A DNA stretch of 64,000 nt, taken from the NCBI RefSeq assembly GCF_003996985.1, contig NZ_RJJX01000002.1, positions 124,001 to 188,000 of the forward strand, written 5' to 3'. This DNA is from Ancylomarina longa. Lineage in GTDB: Bacteria > Bacteroidota > Bacteroidia > Bacteroidales > Marinifilaceae. The translations under genes and the position numbers were made by a program. Positions 26,913 through 34,910 of the stretch are shown here, one piece after another (position 1 is the stretch's first letter; each line of letters starts with the position of its first letter). The notes under the pieces are model-generated. The model was not told where the DNA came from, made no database searches, and worked only from the letters and a program-made list of their open reading frames with translations.

Positions 26913-27842
26913 TTAAAATCGATAAAAATCTACCAAAAACCTTTTCCCATCCTCCGCAAGTTCAGTATTGGCAAATACTTCTCTTGCCTCTAATAAATGA
27001 GATTCCAAATTTTTAAATCGAGCGGAAAAATGACCTATAATTAGTTTTTTCACCTTTGCCTGCACTGCGATTTTTGCAGCCTGCTCAGCAGTAGAATGAT
27101 ATGTTTTTTTTGCTCTTTTCTCATCAGATTTGAGAAAAGTTGCTTCATGATATAAGATATCTACCCCCTTTATTATTTTGACTATTTGCGGTCGATAGGC
27201 AGTATCCGTACAAAAAGCATAGGATCTTGGATTTGGAGGATCGACAGTAAGCTTAGAATTGAGAATGATTTCACCATCTTCACGAATAAAATCAGCTCCT
27301 AATTTTATAGCATGACGATTCTTGATTGGAATATTATAAAAATCCAGAAGATCAGCCTTTAGCGTTCGAGGTCTTTCCTTTTCTTTAAAAAGAAATCCGG
27401 CACAGGGCATTGCGCCATGTTTTAATGGGAATGACTGAACTACCACTTTTTCATCCTCATAAAGTGTTTGTAGCTCCGTTCCAAAAATTGCATGAAAAAC
27501 GATTTCATATCCCACTTTAGAATCCAAGATATCCATCTGAAGGCGAATCCATTTTTCAAGTTTACTGTGTCCATAAATATGCAGTATGGCTTTTCTCCTT
27601 TGCAGTGAAAATGTGGATAACAAACCGATCAAACCAAAAATATGATCACCATGTAGATGAGAGATGAAGATATGGTGTATCCGACTCATCGGTATCCGAA
27701 ATTTTTTCATCTGCATTTGAGCACCTTCCCCACAATCAATCAAAAAAAACCGCTCAAGTACATTGAGCACTTGAGCGGTTGGGAATCTTTTGGAAGTTGG
27801 TAATGCAGAATTGCTACCTAAGATTGTAATTTCAAATTTCAC
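26913..27842 (-). CDS. rnz: Ribonuclease Z
   Basis: A 309-residue metallo-beta-lactamase-fold endonuclease that trims tRNA 3' ends. The zinc-binding SHLHGDH motif is at 61-67, later ligands appear in CTDTAYRP and LYHEATFL, and the final His motif is in IGHFSARF. It follows the STAS gene by 3 bp, so transcription probably comes from the rpsA side. The ATG at 27842 gives the canonical N-terminus (FEITILGSNSALPT). Its codons ~21-34 contain a perfect terminator-like hairpin with a T-tract in the sense direction (reported separately). Confidence 0.94.
   Translation of the reverse strand: MKFEITILGSNSALPTSKRFPTAQVLNVLERFFLIDCGEGAQMQMKKFRIPMSRIHHIFISHLHGDHIFGLIGLLSTFSLQRRKAILHIYGHSKLEKWIRLQMDILDSKVGYEIVFHAIFGTELQTLYEDEKVVVQSFPLKHGAMPCAGFLFKEKERPRTLKADLLDFYNIPIKNRHAIKLGADFIREDGEIILNSKLTVDPPNPRSYAFCTDTAYRPQIVKIIKGVDILYHEATFLKSDEKRAKKTYHSTAEQAAKIAVQAKVKKLIIGHFSARFKNLESHLLEAREVFANTELAEDGKRFLVDFYRF
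27742..27780 (-). terminator. Intrinsic terminator-like hairpin inside the 5' coding region of rnz
   Basis: In the sense direction of rnz, AACCGCTCAAGT (27780-27769) pairs perfectly with ACTTGAGCGGTT (27759-27748) around a nine-base loop. The last arm runs into a tract of eight T residues (27749-27742). It lies about 62-100 nt after the start codon. Its form is as good as the intergenic terminators in this window. Confidence 0.6.
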
Positions 27843-27845
27843 AAA

Positions 27846-28205
27846 CTAATTGTTTAATTCAATCTGATTCTTCATTAAGGAAACGGCATCGTCCATATTG
27901 TAAGCAATATTTAAAACCGAATCCAACTGAGAGATAGATACTAATCTTTCGACAGCAGGCTGCAAACCATATAGAACGAATGTTCCGTTGGCATTTTTAC
28001 TCAACCTATTGGCTACAAGAATTGCACTAAGACCGGATGAATCACAATAAGTGCAAGGTGTAAGATCTAAAAGGATATTTTTTTCACCATTTCCGGAAAT
28101 AAGAACCAATTCTGATTTTAATGCCGGAGCAATATGGGTATCCAATTTATCTTTTAAAACCTGAACAAAGGTGTATCCATCTTTCTTGTCAATCTTGAAA
28201 TTCAT
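27846..28205 (-). CDS. STAS-domain anti-anti-sigma factor-like protein
   Basis: A 119-residue single STAS domain of the SpoIIAA/RsbV type. The regulatory phosphorylation site is visible as CDSSGLSAI with S56/S57. Such proteins bind an anti-sigma or serine-kinase partner when unphosphorylated. It is encoded between rpsA (16 bp upstream) and rnz (3 bp downstream) on the same strand, an arrangement suggesting co-transcription with ribosomal protein S1. Its kinase and phosphatase are not adjacent; the PP2C protein at 36698 is a possible phosphatase by domain type only. Confidence 0.87.
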   Translation of the reverse strand: MNFKIDKKDGYTFVQVLKDKLDTHIAPALKSELVLISGNGEKNILLDLTPCTYCDSSGLSAILVANRLSKNANGTFVLYGLQPAVERLVSISQLDSVLNIAYNMDDAVSLMKNQIELNN

Positions 28206-28221
28206 TATAAGCGTATTTTAA

Positions 28222-30027
28222 TTATTTTTCGCCACCTTCTTTATTCTCCAATTTTGTTTTCAAAGCAGCTAACTCAGATATATCACCTAAGGTAGTCTTT
28301 TCTAGTGAATCTTTCACTTTTTTAACACCTTTTTTAGTGGTTTTTGCTACCTCTTTTTTCTTAGCTGTTTCTTCAGCTTTCTTCACATCTTCGAAAGTTC
28401 TGGAGTGAGAAAGAATAATTCTTTTAGCAGCCTTAGAGAATTCAATAACTTTGAAAGATAATTTCTCATCTATTTTTGCAGGAGTACCATCTTCTTTCAC
28501 CAAATGACGTGGAGTTGCGAAACCTTCAACGCCATAAGGTAATGCTATTACAGCGCCTTTTTCAAATACTTCTACAATAGTTCCTTCATGAACAGAATCT
28601 GTTGTAAAGATAGTTTCAAATACATCCCATGGATTTTCTTCCAACTGTTTGTGCCCTAAGCTCAATCTTCTGTTGTCTTTATCAATTTCTAATACAACAA
28701 CTTCAATATCAGCGCCAATCTGAGTAAATTCAGCTGGATGTTTTACTTTCTTAGTCCAAGAAAGATCAGAAATATGAATCAAACCATCAACACCTTCTTC
28801 GATTTCAACAAACACACCAAAGTTTGTGAAATTACGAACTTTAGCAGTATGCTTAGAGTTAACAGCATATTTAGATTCGATTCCATCCCATGGATCTGTT
28901 TTCAATTGCTTGATACCAAGAGACATCTTTCTCTCTTCGCGATCCAAAGTTAAAATTTGAGCTTCTACTTCATCTCCAACTTTCATGAAATCCTGAGCAG
29001 ATCTCAAGTGTTGTGACCAAGACATCTCTGATACGTGAATTAAACCTTCAACACCAGCAGCAATTTCAACGAAAGCACCATAATCGGCCATAACAACAAC
29101 TCTACCTTTAACGTTGTCTCCAACCTTCATTTCAGTATCAAGAGCATCCCATGGATGTGGAGTTAATTGTTTCAATCCAAGAGCAATACGTTTTTTATCA
29201 TCGTCAAAATCAAGAATAACAACATTCAATTTCTGATCAAGCTCAACGATTTCACTTGGGTGACTCACTCTACCCCATGATAAATCAGTAATGTGAATCA
29301 AACCGTCAACACCACCCAAATCGATGAATACACCGTAAGAAGTAATGTTCTTAACTGTTCCTTCCAATACCTGACCTTTCTCAAGCTTAGCGATAATTTC
29401 TTTTTTCTGTTGTTCCAATTCAGCTTCGATAAGTGCTTTGTGAGAAACAACAACATTTTTGAATTCATGGTTGATTTTCACAACTTTGAATTCCATAGTT
29501 TTTCCAACGAATACATCGTAATCGCGGATAGGCTTCACATCAATTTGAGATCCTGGCAAGAAAGCCTCGATTCCAAATACATCAACGATCATACCACCTT
29601 TAGTACGACATTTGATATAACCTTTAATAATTTCATCGTTTTCAAGTGCAGAGTTCACACGATCCCATGAACGTAATGCACGAGCTTTTTTGTGAGAAAG
29701 AACTAACTGTCCTTTTTTGTCTTCCTGACTTTCCACATATACTTCTACAGTATCACCAACAGTTAATTCAGTATTATACCTGAATTCATTTAAGCTTACG
29801 ATACCATCTGATTTGTAACCAATATTGATTACAACTTCTCTTTTATTCATAGAAATAACTGTACCATCAATTACTTCTTTTTCTGCAACTGTAGATAAGG
29901 TTTTATCATACATTGCTTCTAATTCGGTTCTGTTTTCACCTGAAAAACCTTCTTCACTAGTGAATGCATCCCAATCAAATTCTGCGTCAGCAACAGAATT
30001 ATCTACTTTTTTGTTTTCTTCAATCAT
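28222..30027 (-). CDS. rpsA: 30S ribosomal protein S1
   Basis: A 601-residue RNA-binding ribosomal protein with six consecutive S1 domains between about residues 50 and 550. Typical units GTVKNITSYGVFIDLGGVDGLIHITDLSW and related segments recur at roughly 85-residue spacing. An acidic N-terminal extension (~50 residues) and a lysine-rich tail are characteristic of Bacteroidota S1. It recruits mRNA to the 30S subunit, important in this phylum because Shine-Dalgarno sequences are weak. It is the first gene of the rpsA-STAS-rnz run, with a promoter -7 element at 30082-30089. Confidence 0.96.
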   Translation of the reverse strand: MIEENKKVDNSVADAEFDWDAFTSEEGFSGENRTELEAMYDKTLSTVAEKEVIDGTVISMNKREVVINIGYKSDGIVSLNEFRYNTELTVGDTVEVYVESQEDKKGQLVLSHKKARALRSWDRVNSALENDEIIKGYIKCRTKGGMIVDVFGIEAFLPGSQIDVKPIRDYDVFVGKTMEFKVVKINHEFKNVVVSHKALIEAELEQQKKEIIAKLEKGQVLEGTVKNITSYGVFIDLGGVDGLIHITDLSWGRVSHPSEIVELDQKLNVVILDFDDDKKRIALGLKQLTPHPWDALDTEMKVGDNVKGRVVVMADYGAFVEIAAGVEGLIHVSEMSWSQHLRSAQDFMKVGDEVEAQILTLDREERKMSLGIKQLKTDPWDGIESKYAVNSKHTAKVRNFTNFGVFVEIEEGVDGLIHISDLSWTKKVKHPAEFTQIGADIEVVVLEIDKDNRRLSLGHKQLEENPWDVFETIFTTDSVHEGTIVEVFEKGAVIALPYGVEGFATPRHLVKEDGTPAKIDEKLSFKVIEFSKAAKRIILSHSRTFEDVKKAEETAKKKEVAKTTKKGVKKVKDSLEKTTLGDISELAALKTKLENKEGGEK

Positions 30028-30081
30028 GTTAAATTACTGATTAATTAATAAATTAGACATTATATAATTTCAAATTCGGCA

Positions 30082-30089
30082 CAAAAATA
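30082..30089 (-). promoter_or_regulatory. -7 promoter element of rpsA
   Basis: TATTTTTG on the minus strand, an exact TAnnTTTG match, 55 bp before the start codon. Confidence 0.45.
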
Positions 30090-30350
30090 TACAATTATTC
30101 CGAAGAAAGTTTAAGTTACGACTTTTTTTTCTTAAACCTCTTCAAATTATCTCCTGAAAACCTACAAGAAATCCCTGAAAACAAAGATTCACACAAGAAA
30201 ATACCTCCTTCTAATAATACTTTAATCTGACTCTAAATATCTCCCAAAAAGAACTGCTTAAAAGTTAAATAAGATTATTCTAATTTAAATCACTATCTAT
30301 CCAAAACCAAACTATTTTTATACAGTTCTTTTAATTTGAATAATCTCACT

Positions 30351-30358
30351 TAACTTTG
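30351..30358 (+). promoter_or_regulatory. -7 promoter element of the PhnA-like gene
   Basis: TAACTTTG, an exact TAnnTTTG match, 82 bp before the start codon at 30441. The nearest TTTG (30335-30338) is closer than the usual -33 spacing. Confidence 0.45.
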
Positions 30359-30440
30359 CATCCGAAAAAAAACAGGAGGATTGTTAGTCTTAGCTTCAAT
30401 ATTTAAACTAGTCTAACTAAAATAATTAACGATTAATAAA

Positions 30441-31019
30441 ATGAGCATAGAAAAAGAATTACAAACACGTAGTGGTTCCGTATGTGAATTGTGTGGCGCG
30501 ACTGATTCCTTAATAGCCTATCCCGTTACTCCATCTAATGGTACTGCAGATCAAAATATCTTGATTTGCAATGTTTGTCAGGAGCAAATAGAAAATCCAG
30601 ACAAAATGGAAGTCAACCATTGGCGTTGTTTAAATGATAGCATGTGGAGTACTGTTCCTGCTGTTCAGGTAATGGCATGGCGCATGCTAAACCAACTACG
30701 TGCAGAAGGTTGGCCTCAGGATTTACTTGATATGCTTTATCTGGATGAGGAAACCTTGAAATGGGCGAAATCTGGTAACGAAGAAGAAACCACGGAAGAA
30801 GAGATAAAGCATCTTGACAGCAATGGAGTAGAATTAAGTACTGGCGATTCTGTTGTTTTAATCAAAGATTTAAATGTAAAAGGTGGAGGCTTCACTGCAA
30901 AACGAGGAACCGCTGTTCGCAATATTCATCTGGTTAATGATAATCCAGAACACATCGAAGGGCGTGTAGAAGGACAACAAATTGTTATACTTACTAAATT
31001 TGTAAAGAAAACAAACTAA
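30441..31019 (+). CDS. PhnA-domain protein
   Basis: A 192-residue protein with an N-terminal zinc-ribbon-like region (CELC at 15-18 and CNVC about 43-46) and a C-terminal PhnA/YjdM domain containing LKDLNVKGGGFTAKRGTAVRNIHLV and GRVEGQQIVILTKFVKK. Despite the historical name, this family is not established in phosphonate breakdown, and its cellular role is unclear. The middle part (DLLDMLYLDEETLKW) is typical of Bacteroidota members. It is monocistronic, with a promoter upstream and a terminator at 31041-31070. Confidence 0.88.
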   Translation: MSIEKELQTRSGSVCELCGATDSLIAYPVTPSNGTADQNILICNVCQEQIENPDKMEVNHWRCLNDSMWSTVPAVQVMAWRMLNQLRAEGWPQDLLDMLYLDEETLKWAKSGNEEETTEEEIKHLDSNGVELSTGDSVVLIKDLNVKGGGFTAKRGTAVRNIHLVNDNPEHIEGRVEGQQIVILTKFVKKTN

Positions 31020-31040
31020 AGATGTTTTTAAAATTTAGAG

Positions 31041-31070
31041 AGAGGAACTCAGTATTGGATTCCTCTTTTT
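31041..31070 (+). terminator. Terminator after the PhnA-like gene
   Basis: AGAGGAA (31041-31047) pairs with TTCCTCT (31060-31066), followed by T residues to 31070. Confidence 0.7.
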
Positions 31071-31447
31071 GCACTCCATTTCTAAATTAATGCTTAAAAC
31101 CACATCAAATTAAAATTCTAAAGTAATTTATTTAGAAATCAGTTCTGTACATTTCAATTTCCCAACGTATCCTCAAGCCATAATTAGGCTGACATGCCAA
31201 ATTGTAAATCTTCCTGAAATTTTGAATTGAATTAAAAACTTCAGACTAGTTTCCCTGTGTCATAATTCCTCAAAATTTAAAAATCCACTTCAACAGCAGA
31301 AATAATTAGAAAAAGGAAGACGTAAAAAAATGATTATATTTACCAATCTATTATACGTGGAATAATAAATACTCCAAACAAATTGCTTTCGAACATTAAC
31401 CAAAAACGATAACCGTCTCCCGGCTAATCCGAGAGGTTTTAACATAC
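31071..31447. other. Intergenic stretch before the nucleotide-sugar genes
   Basis: About 375 bp without a convincing gene. A TATATTTA sequence at 31335-31342 resembles a -7 element. A hairpin CTCCCGG/CCGAGAG (one mismatch, about 31417-31435) lies just before the candidate small ORF. Confidence 0.4.
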
Positions 31448-31543
31448 ATGAAAAAAGCTATTAGTAAGACTTCCCAATCCCAAGAAGATAACTATTCCGG
31501 TGGCTTCCATGTAATAACTAAAAATAAAATTACAAACACATGA
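31448..31543 (+). CDS. Candidate 31-residue leader ORF overlapping the UXS start
   Basis: ATG at 31448 opens a 31-codon frame ([19 protein letters not shown]...) whose stop overlaps the start codon of the next gene in an ATGA arrangement (31540-31543). GAGAGG at 31431-31436 lies 11 nt upstream as a plausible ribosome-binding site. The overlap would couple translation to the UXS-like gene. No homology is recognised and it may be chance. Confidence 0.3.
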   Translation: MKKAISKTSQSQEDNYSGGFHVITKNKITNT

Positions 31544-32490
31544 AACGAATTTTAGTAACTGGTGGAGCAGGTTTTATAGGTTCACATCTTTGCGGACGTC
31601 TCCTAAAAGAAGGAAATGACGTAATCTGCCTGGATAATTACTTCACTGGTTCAAAAAGAAATATTGCACATTTATTAGACAATCCATATTTCGAGTTAGT
31701 ACGACACGATGTTACAGCTCCATATTTTGCAGAAGTAGATCAGATATACAACTTAGCCTGTCCTGCATCACCTATTCATTATCAATTCAATCCCATTAAA
31801 ACTACCAAAACATCTGTCATGGGTGCCATTAATATGCTTGGCTTAGCCAAACGTGTTAAGGCAAAAATATTACAAGCTTCAACGAGTGAAGTTTATGGTG
31901 ATCCGGAAATTCATCCACAAACAGAAAACTATTGGGGTAATGTTAATCCTATTGGAATACGTTCCTGCTATGATGAAGGAAAACGTTGTGCAGAAACACT
32001 ATTTATGGATTACCACAATCAAAATAATGTAGACATCAAAATTGTACGCATCTTTAATACCTATGGACCGCACATGCATCCCAATGATGGTAGGGTTGTC
32101 TCTAATTTTATAGTACAATGTCTGAAGGGGGAGGATATTACCATTTTTGGTGATGGTTCTCAGACCCGAAGTTTTCAATATGTTGATGATTTACTGGAAG
32201 GTATGTCCAGAATGATGATATCAAGAGATGGGTTCGTTGGCCCGGTTAACATCGGAAATCCAAATGAATTCACCATTCTCGAATTAGCTAAAAAGATAAT
32301 TGAACTTACCAACTCCAATTCAAAAATCATTAATCAGCCTTTACCTAAAGATGATCCTACTCAAAGACAACCAAATATTAATCTAGCAAAAAAGGAATTA
32401 AATAATTGGGAGCCAAAAGTTCAGCTTCATGAAGGATTAATAAAAACGATTTCTTATTTTGAAGACTTACTTTCGAACACGAAGTGGTAG
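31540..32490 (+). CDS. UDP-glucuronate decarboxylase (UXS-like SDR)
   Basis: A 316-residue extended short-chain dehydrogenase that converts UDP-glucuronate to UDP-xylose with bound NAD. It shows the [13 protein letters not shown] motif at 8-17, STSEVYG at 114-120, and catalytic Y144 and K148 in YDEGKR. The [22 protein letters not shown] and [16 protein letters not shown] blocks are diagnostic of UXS rather than dTDP-glucose 4,6-dehydratase. It is followed by rfbA, rfbC and rfbD on the same strand, a surface-polysaccharide precursor cluster. Confidence 0.9.
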   Translation: MKRILVTGGAGFIGSHLCGRLLKEGNDVICLDNYFTGSKRNIAHLLDNPYFELVRHDVTAPYFAEVDQIYNLACPASPIHYQFNPIKTTKTSVMGAINMLGLAKRVKAKILQASTSEVYGDPEIHPQTENYWGNVNPIGIRSCYDEGKRCAETLFMDYHNQNNVDIKIVRIFNTYGPHMHPNDGRVVSNFIVQCLKGEDITIFGDGSQTRSFQYVDDLLEGMSRMMISRDGFVGPVNIGNPNEFTILELAKKIIELTNSNSKIINQPLPKDDPTQRQPNINLAKKELNNWEPKVQLHEGLIKTISYFEDLLSNTKW

Positions 32491-32563
32491 AAAAGATGTA
32501 ATATTTCAAATGGATTTAATCATTCCTAATCTATATTGTTGATTTCAATAAAAACCAGTACTT

Positions 32564-33439
32564 ATGAAAGGAATAATACTTGCCGGTGGATCCGGTACAA
32601 GACTGTACCCTATTACAAAAAGTATCTCTAAACAAATAATCCCCGTTTACGACAAGCCAATGATTTATTATCCATTATCGGTACTCATGCTTGCTGGTAT
32701 TAGAGAAATATTAATTATTTCCACGCCAAAAGACATCCACCTATATAAAGATCTTTTTGGTAGTGGAAATCAATATGGTTTAGATATATCCTATGTGGAG
32801 CAACCGTCTCCAGATGGTTTAGCACAAGCATTCCTATTAGGAGAAGAATTTATAGGTGATAGTCCTGTTTGTATGATTCTGGGAGACAATCTATACTATG
32901 GATATGAGTTTAGCAAACAATTGGAAGAGTCAGCAAAAATGACAGAAGGAGCTTTAGTTTTTGGATACCATGTAAAAGATCCAGAAAGATATGGTGTTGC
33001 TGAGTTCAATAAAGATGGCTTAGTTATTAGTTTAGAAGAAAAACCCAAAAATCCTAAATCAAACTATGCGGTTACAGGGCTTTATTTCTATGGTAATGAT
33101 GTCGTTAAAAAAGCAAAATCATTAAAACCATCCAAGCGAGGTGAATTAGAAATTACAGACCTTAACATGTTGTATCTCAAAGAAAATAAATTAAATCTAA
33201 AAGTTTTAGGACGAGGTATTGCCTGGCTGGATACAGGAACTCATGATAGCATGTTGCAGGCATCAAACTATATTGCAACAATAGAGCAGCGACAAGGATT
33301 AAAGGTGGCTTGCATCGAGGAAATTGCATACCGAAATGGATTTATTACTCGTGAACAATTACTGGATCTGGCTAAACCCCTTCTTAAAAATCAATACGGA
33401 GATTACCTTATGGCTATAGCCAATGAAAATCTCCTTTAA
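32564..33439 (+). CDS. rfbA: Glucose-1-phosphate thymidylyltransferase
   Basis: A 291-residue nucleotidyltransferase making dTDP-glucose from glucose 1-phosphate and dTTP, the first step of dTDP-L-rhamnose synthesis. The nucleotide-binding motif GGSGTRLYP lies at 8-16, the metal-binding region [12 protein letters not shown] and the [19 protein letters not shown] block follow, and the [10 protein letters not shown] motif is near the C-terminus. Length matches RmlA exactly. It lies 73 bp after the UXS-like gene and 12 bp before rfbC. Confidence 0.95.
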   Translation: MKGIILAGGSGTRLYPITKSISKQIIPVYDKPMIYYPLSVLMLAGIREILIISTPKDIHLYKDLFGSGNQYGLDISYVEQPSPDGLAQAFLLGEEFIGDSPVCMILGDNLYYGYEFSKQLEESAKMTEGALVFGYHVKDPERYGVAEFNKDGLVISLEEKPKNPKSNYAVTGLYFYGNDVVKKAKSLKPSKRGELEITDLNMLYLKENKLNLKVLGRGIAWLDTGTHDSMLQASNYIATIEQRQGLKVACIEEIAYRNGFITREQLLDLAKPLLKNQYGDYLMAIANENLL

Positions 33440-33451
33440 ACAAGTATCTAA

Positions 33452-34012
33452 ATGGAAATTATAAAGACGGAAATTCCTGATCTTCTTATTATACAACCTA
33501 AAGTATTTGAAGATGAAAGAGGATATTTTTTTGAAAGTTACAATGAAAATAAATTTAGAGAACTAGGTATACAGCTTCAATTTGTTCAGGATAATGAATC
33601 AAAATCCAACTATGGCGTAATTAGAGGATTACATTACCAATTGGCTCCATATTCTCAAACAAAACTAGTCCGCGTTATCAGTGGAAAAGTGTTTGACGTA
33701 GCTGTTGATTTAAGACTTGGATCACCAACCTATGGAAAATGGCAGGGGGTTGAATTATCGGCAGAAAATAAAATTCAATTTCTAATTCCTAAAGGTTTTG
33801 CTCATGGATTTTCAGTTCTAAGTGATTCTGCAACCTTTATCTATAAGTGTGATGCAGTATATAATCCAGAGGCTGAACGTGGAATTAATTATAATGATCC
33901 CTTTTTGAACATTGACTGGAGAATTAGTCCCCAAAACGAAAATATCTCTTCAAAAGATAAGGCTTCCCCTAATTTTAAGGACGCTGAAACAAATTTTAAA
34001 TTTGTCAAATAA
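33452..34012 (+). CDS. rfbC: dTDP-4-dehydrorhamnose 3,5-epimerase
   Basis: A 186-residue cupin-fold epimerase acting on dTDP-4-keto-6-deoxyglucose. The catalytic His is H61 in RGLHYQ, the segment FVQDNESKSNYGVIRGLHYQ is diagnostic, and the Tyr acid in YKCDAVYNPEAERGI lies near residue 131. It lies between rfbA and rfbD with short spacings, so the three are translated from one message. Confidence 0.95.
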   Translation: MEIIKTEIPDLLIIQPKVFEDERGYFFESYNENKFRELGIQLQFVQDNESKSNYGVIRGLHYQLAPYSQTKLVRVISGKVFDVAVDLRLGSPTYGKWQGVELSAENKIQFLIPKGFAHGFSVLSDSATFIYKCDAVYNPEAERGINYNDPFLNIDWRISPQNENISSKDKASPNFKDAETNFKFVK

Positions 34013-34019
34013 TAACTTC

Positions 34020-34892
34020 ATGATAAATTTATTAGTAACAGGTAGCAATGGACAGTTAGGTCGTGAAATCAGAGATTTATCTTCAGAATACGATTCCTTT
34101 CATTTTTTCTTTACAGATATTGAAGAACTTGATATCACAAATAAAACAGCCTTACAATCCTATATAGAAGGAAAAGATATTCGTTATTTGATAAACTGTG
34201 CCGCTTATACCAATGTAGATCAAGCCGAAGAGAATGAAGATACTGCTCAACTGATAAATGCCGTAGCTGTTAAAAATCTTGCTGAGCTTGCATCTAACAA
34301 TAACATTATCCCAATTCACATTTCGACAGACTATGTGTTTTCTGGTGAGAATTTCAAACCATATACCGAAACCGATTCAACAAATCCGCAAGGAAGTTAT
34401 GGGAGAACAAAATTGCAAGGCGAAGAATTGCTTAAAGAAACAACTCCAAATCATATAATTATAAGAACCTCATGGCTCTATTCTCCCTTTGGCAAAAACT
34501 TTCTAAAAACTATGATTCAATTGGGTAAAAATAAAACTGAATTAGAAGTCATTGCTGATCAGATAGGAACTCCAACCTATGCCTATGATTTAGCAAAGAG
34601 CATTCTCAAAATAATTTCACATATCGAAAAAGACAATAATTTTAAGGATTACGGCACCTACCATTTTTCCAATGAAGGTGTTTGTAGTTGGTATGATTTT
34701 GCTCAGGAAATTCAATTAAGTGCTGGAAATAAGTGCAAAATAAGTGCTATCGAAAGTAAAGATTTTCATTGTCTTGCAAAAAGACCGCATTATAGTGTCT
34801 TGAATAAATCAAAAATTAAACATATTTTTGATCTGGAAATCCCTCATTGGAGAACCAGTATGAAGCATTGCATTCATCGAATGAATAATTAA
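34020..34892 (+). CDS. rfbD: dTDP-4-dehydrorhamnose reductase
   Basis: A 290-residue SDR enzyme performing the last step to dTDP-L-rhamnose with NAD(P)H. The Rossmann motif is GSNGQLGRE near the N-terminus, and the catalytic Tyr/Lys pair is in YGRTKLQGE. The CAAYTNVDQAEE and STDYVFSG segments are typical of RmlD. The ATG at 34020 is preferred over 33912, which would overlap rfbC by 100 bp and add 36 residues lacking homology. It is followed at 18 bp by the phosphohexomutase. Confidence 0.94.
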   Translation: MINLLVTGSNGQLGREIRDLSSEYDSFHFFFTDIEELDITNKTALQSYIEGKDIRYLINCAAYTNVDQAEENEDTAQLINAVAVKNLAELASNNNIIPIHISTDYVFSGENFKPYTETDSTNPQGSYGRTKLQGEELLKETTPNHIIIRTSWLYSPFGKNFLKTMIQLGKNKTELEVIADQIGTPTYAYDLAKSILKIISHIEKDNNFKDYGTYHFSNEGVCSWYDFAQEIQLSAGNKCKISAIESKDFHCLAKRPHYSVLNKSKIKHIFDLEIPHWRTSMKHCIHRMNN

Positions 34893-34910
34893 CCAGAATA
34901 AACCAACAAA

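Noticed and set aside
31540-32490. dTDP-glucose 4,6-dehydratase (rfbB) by position in the cluster
   Set aside because: Sequence blocks YDEGKR and [18 protein letters not shown] fit UDP-glucuronate decarboxylase instead.
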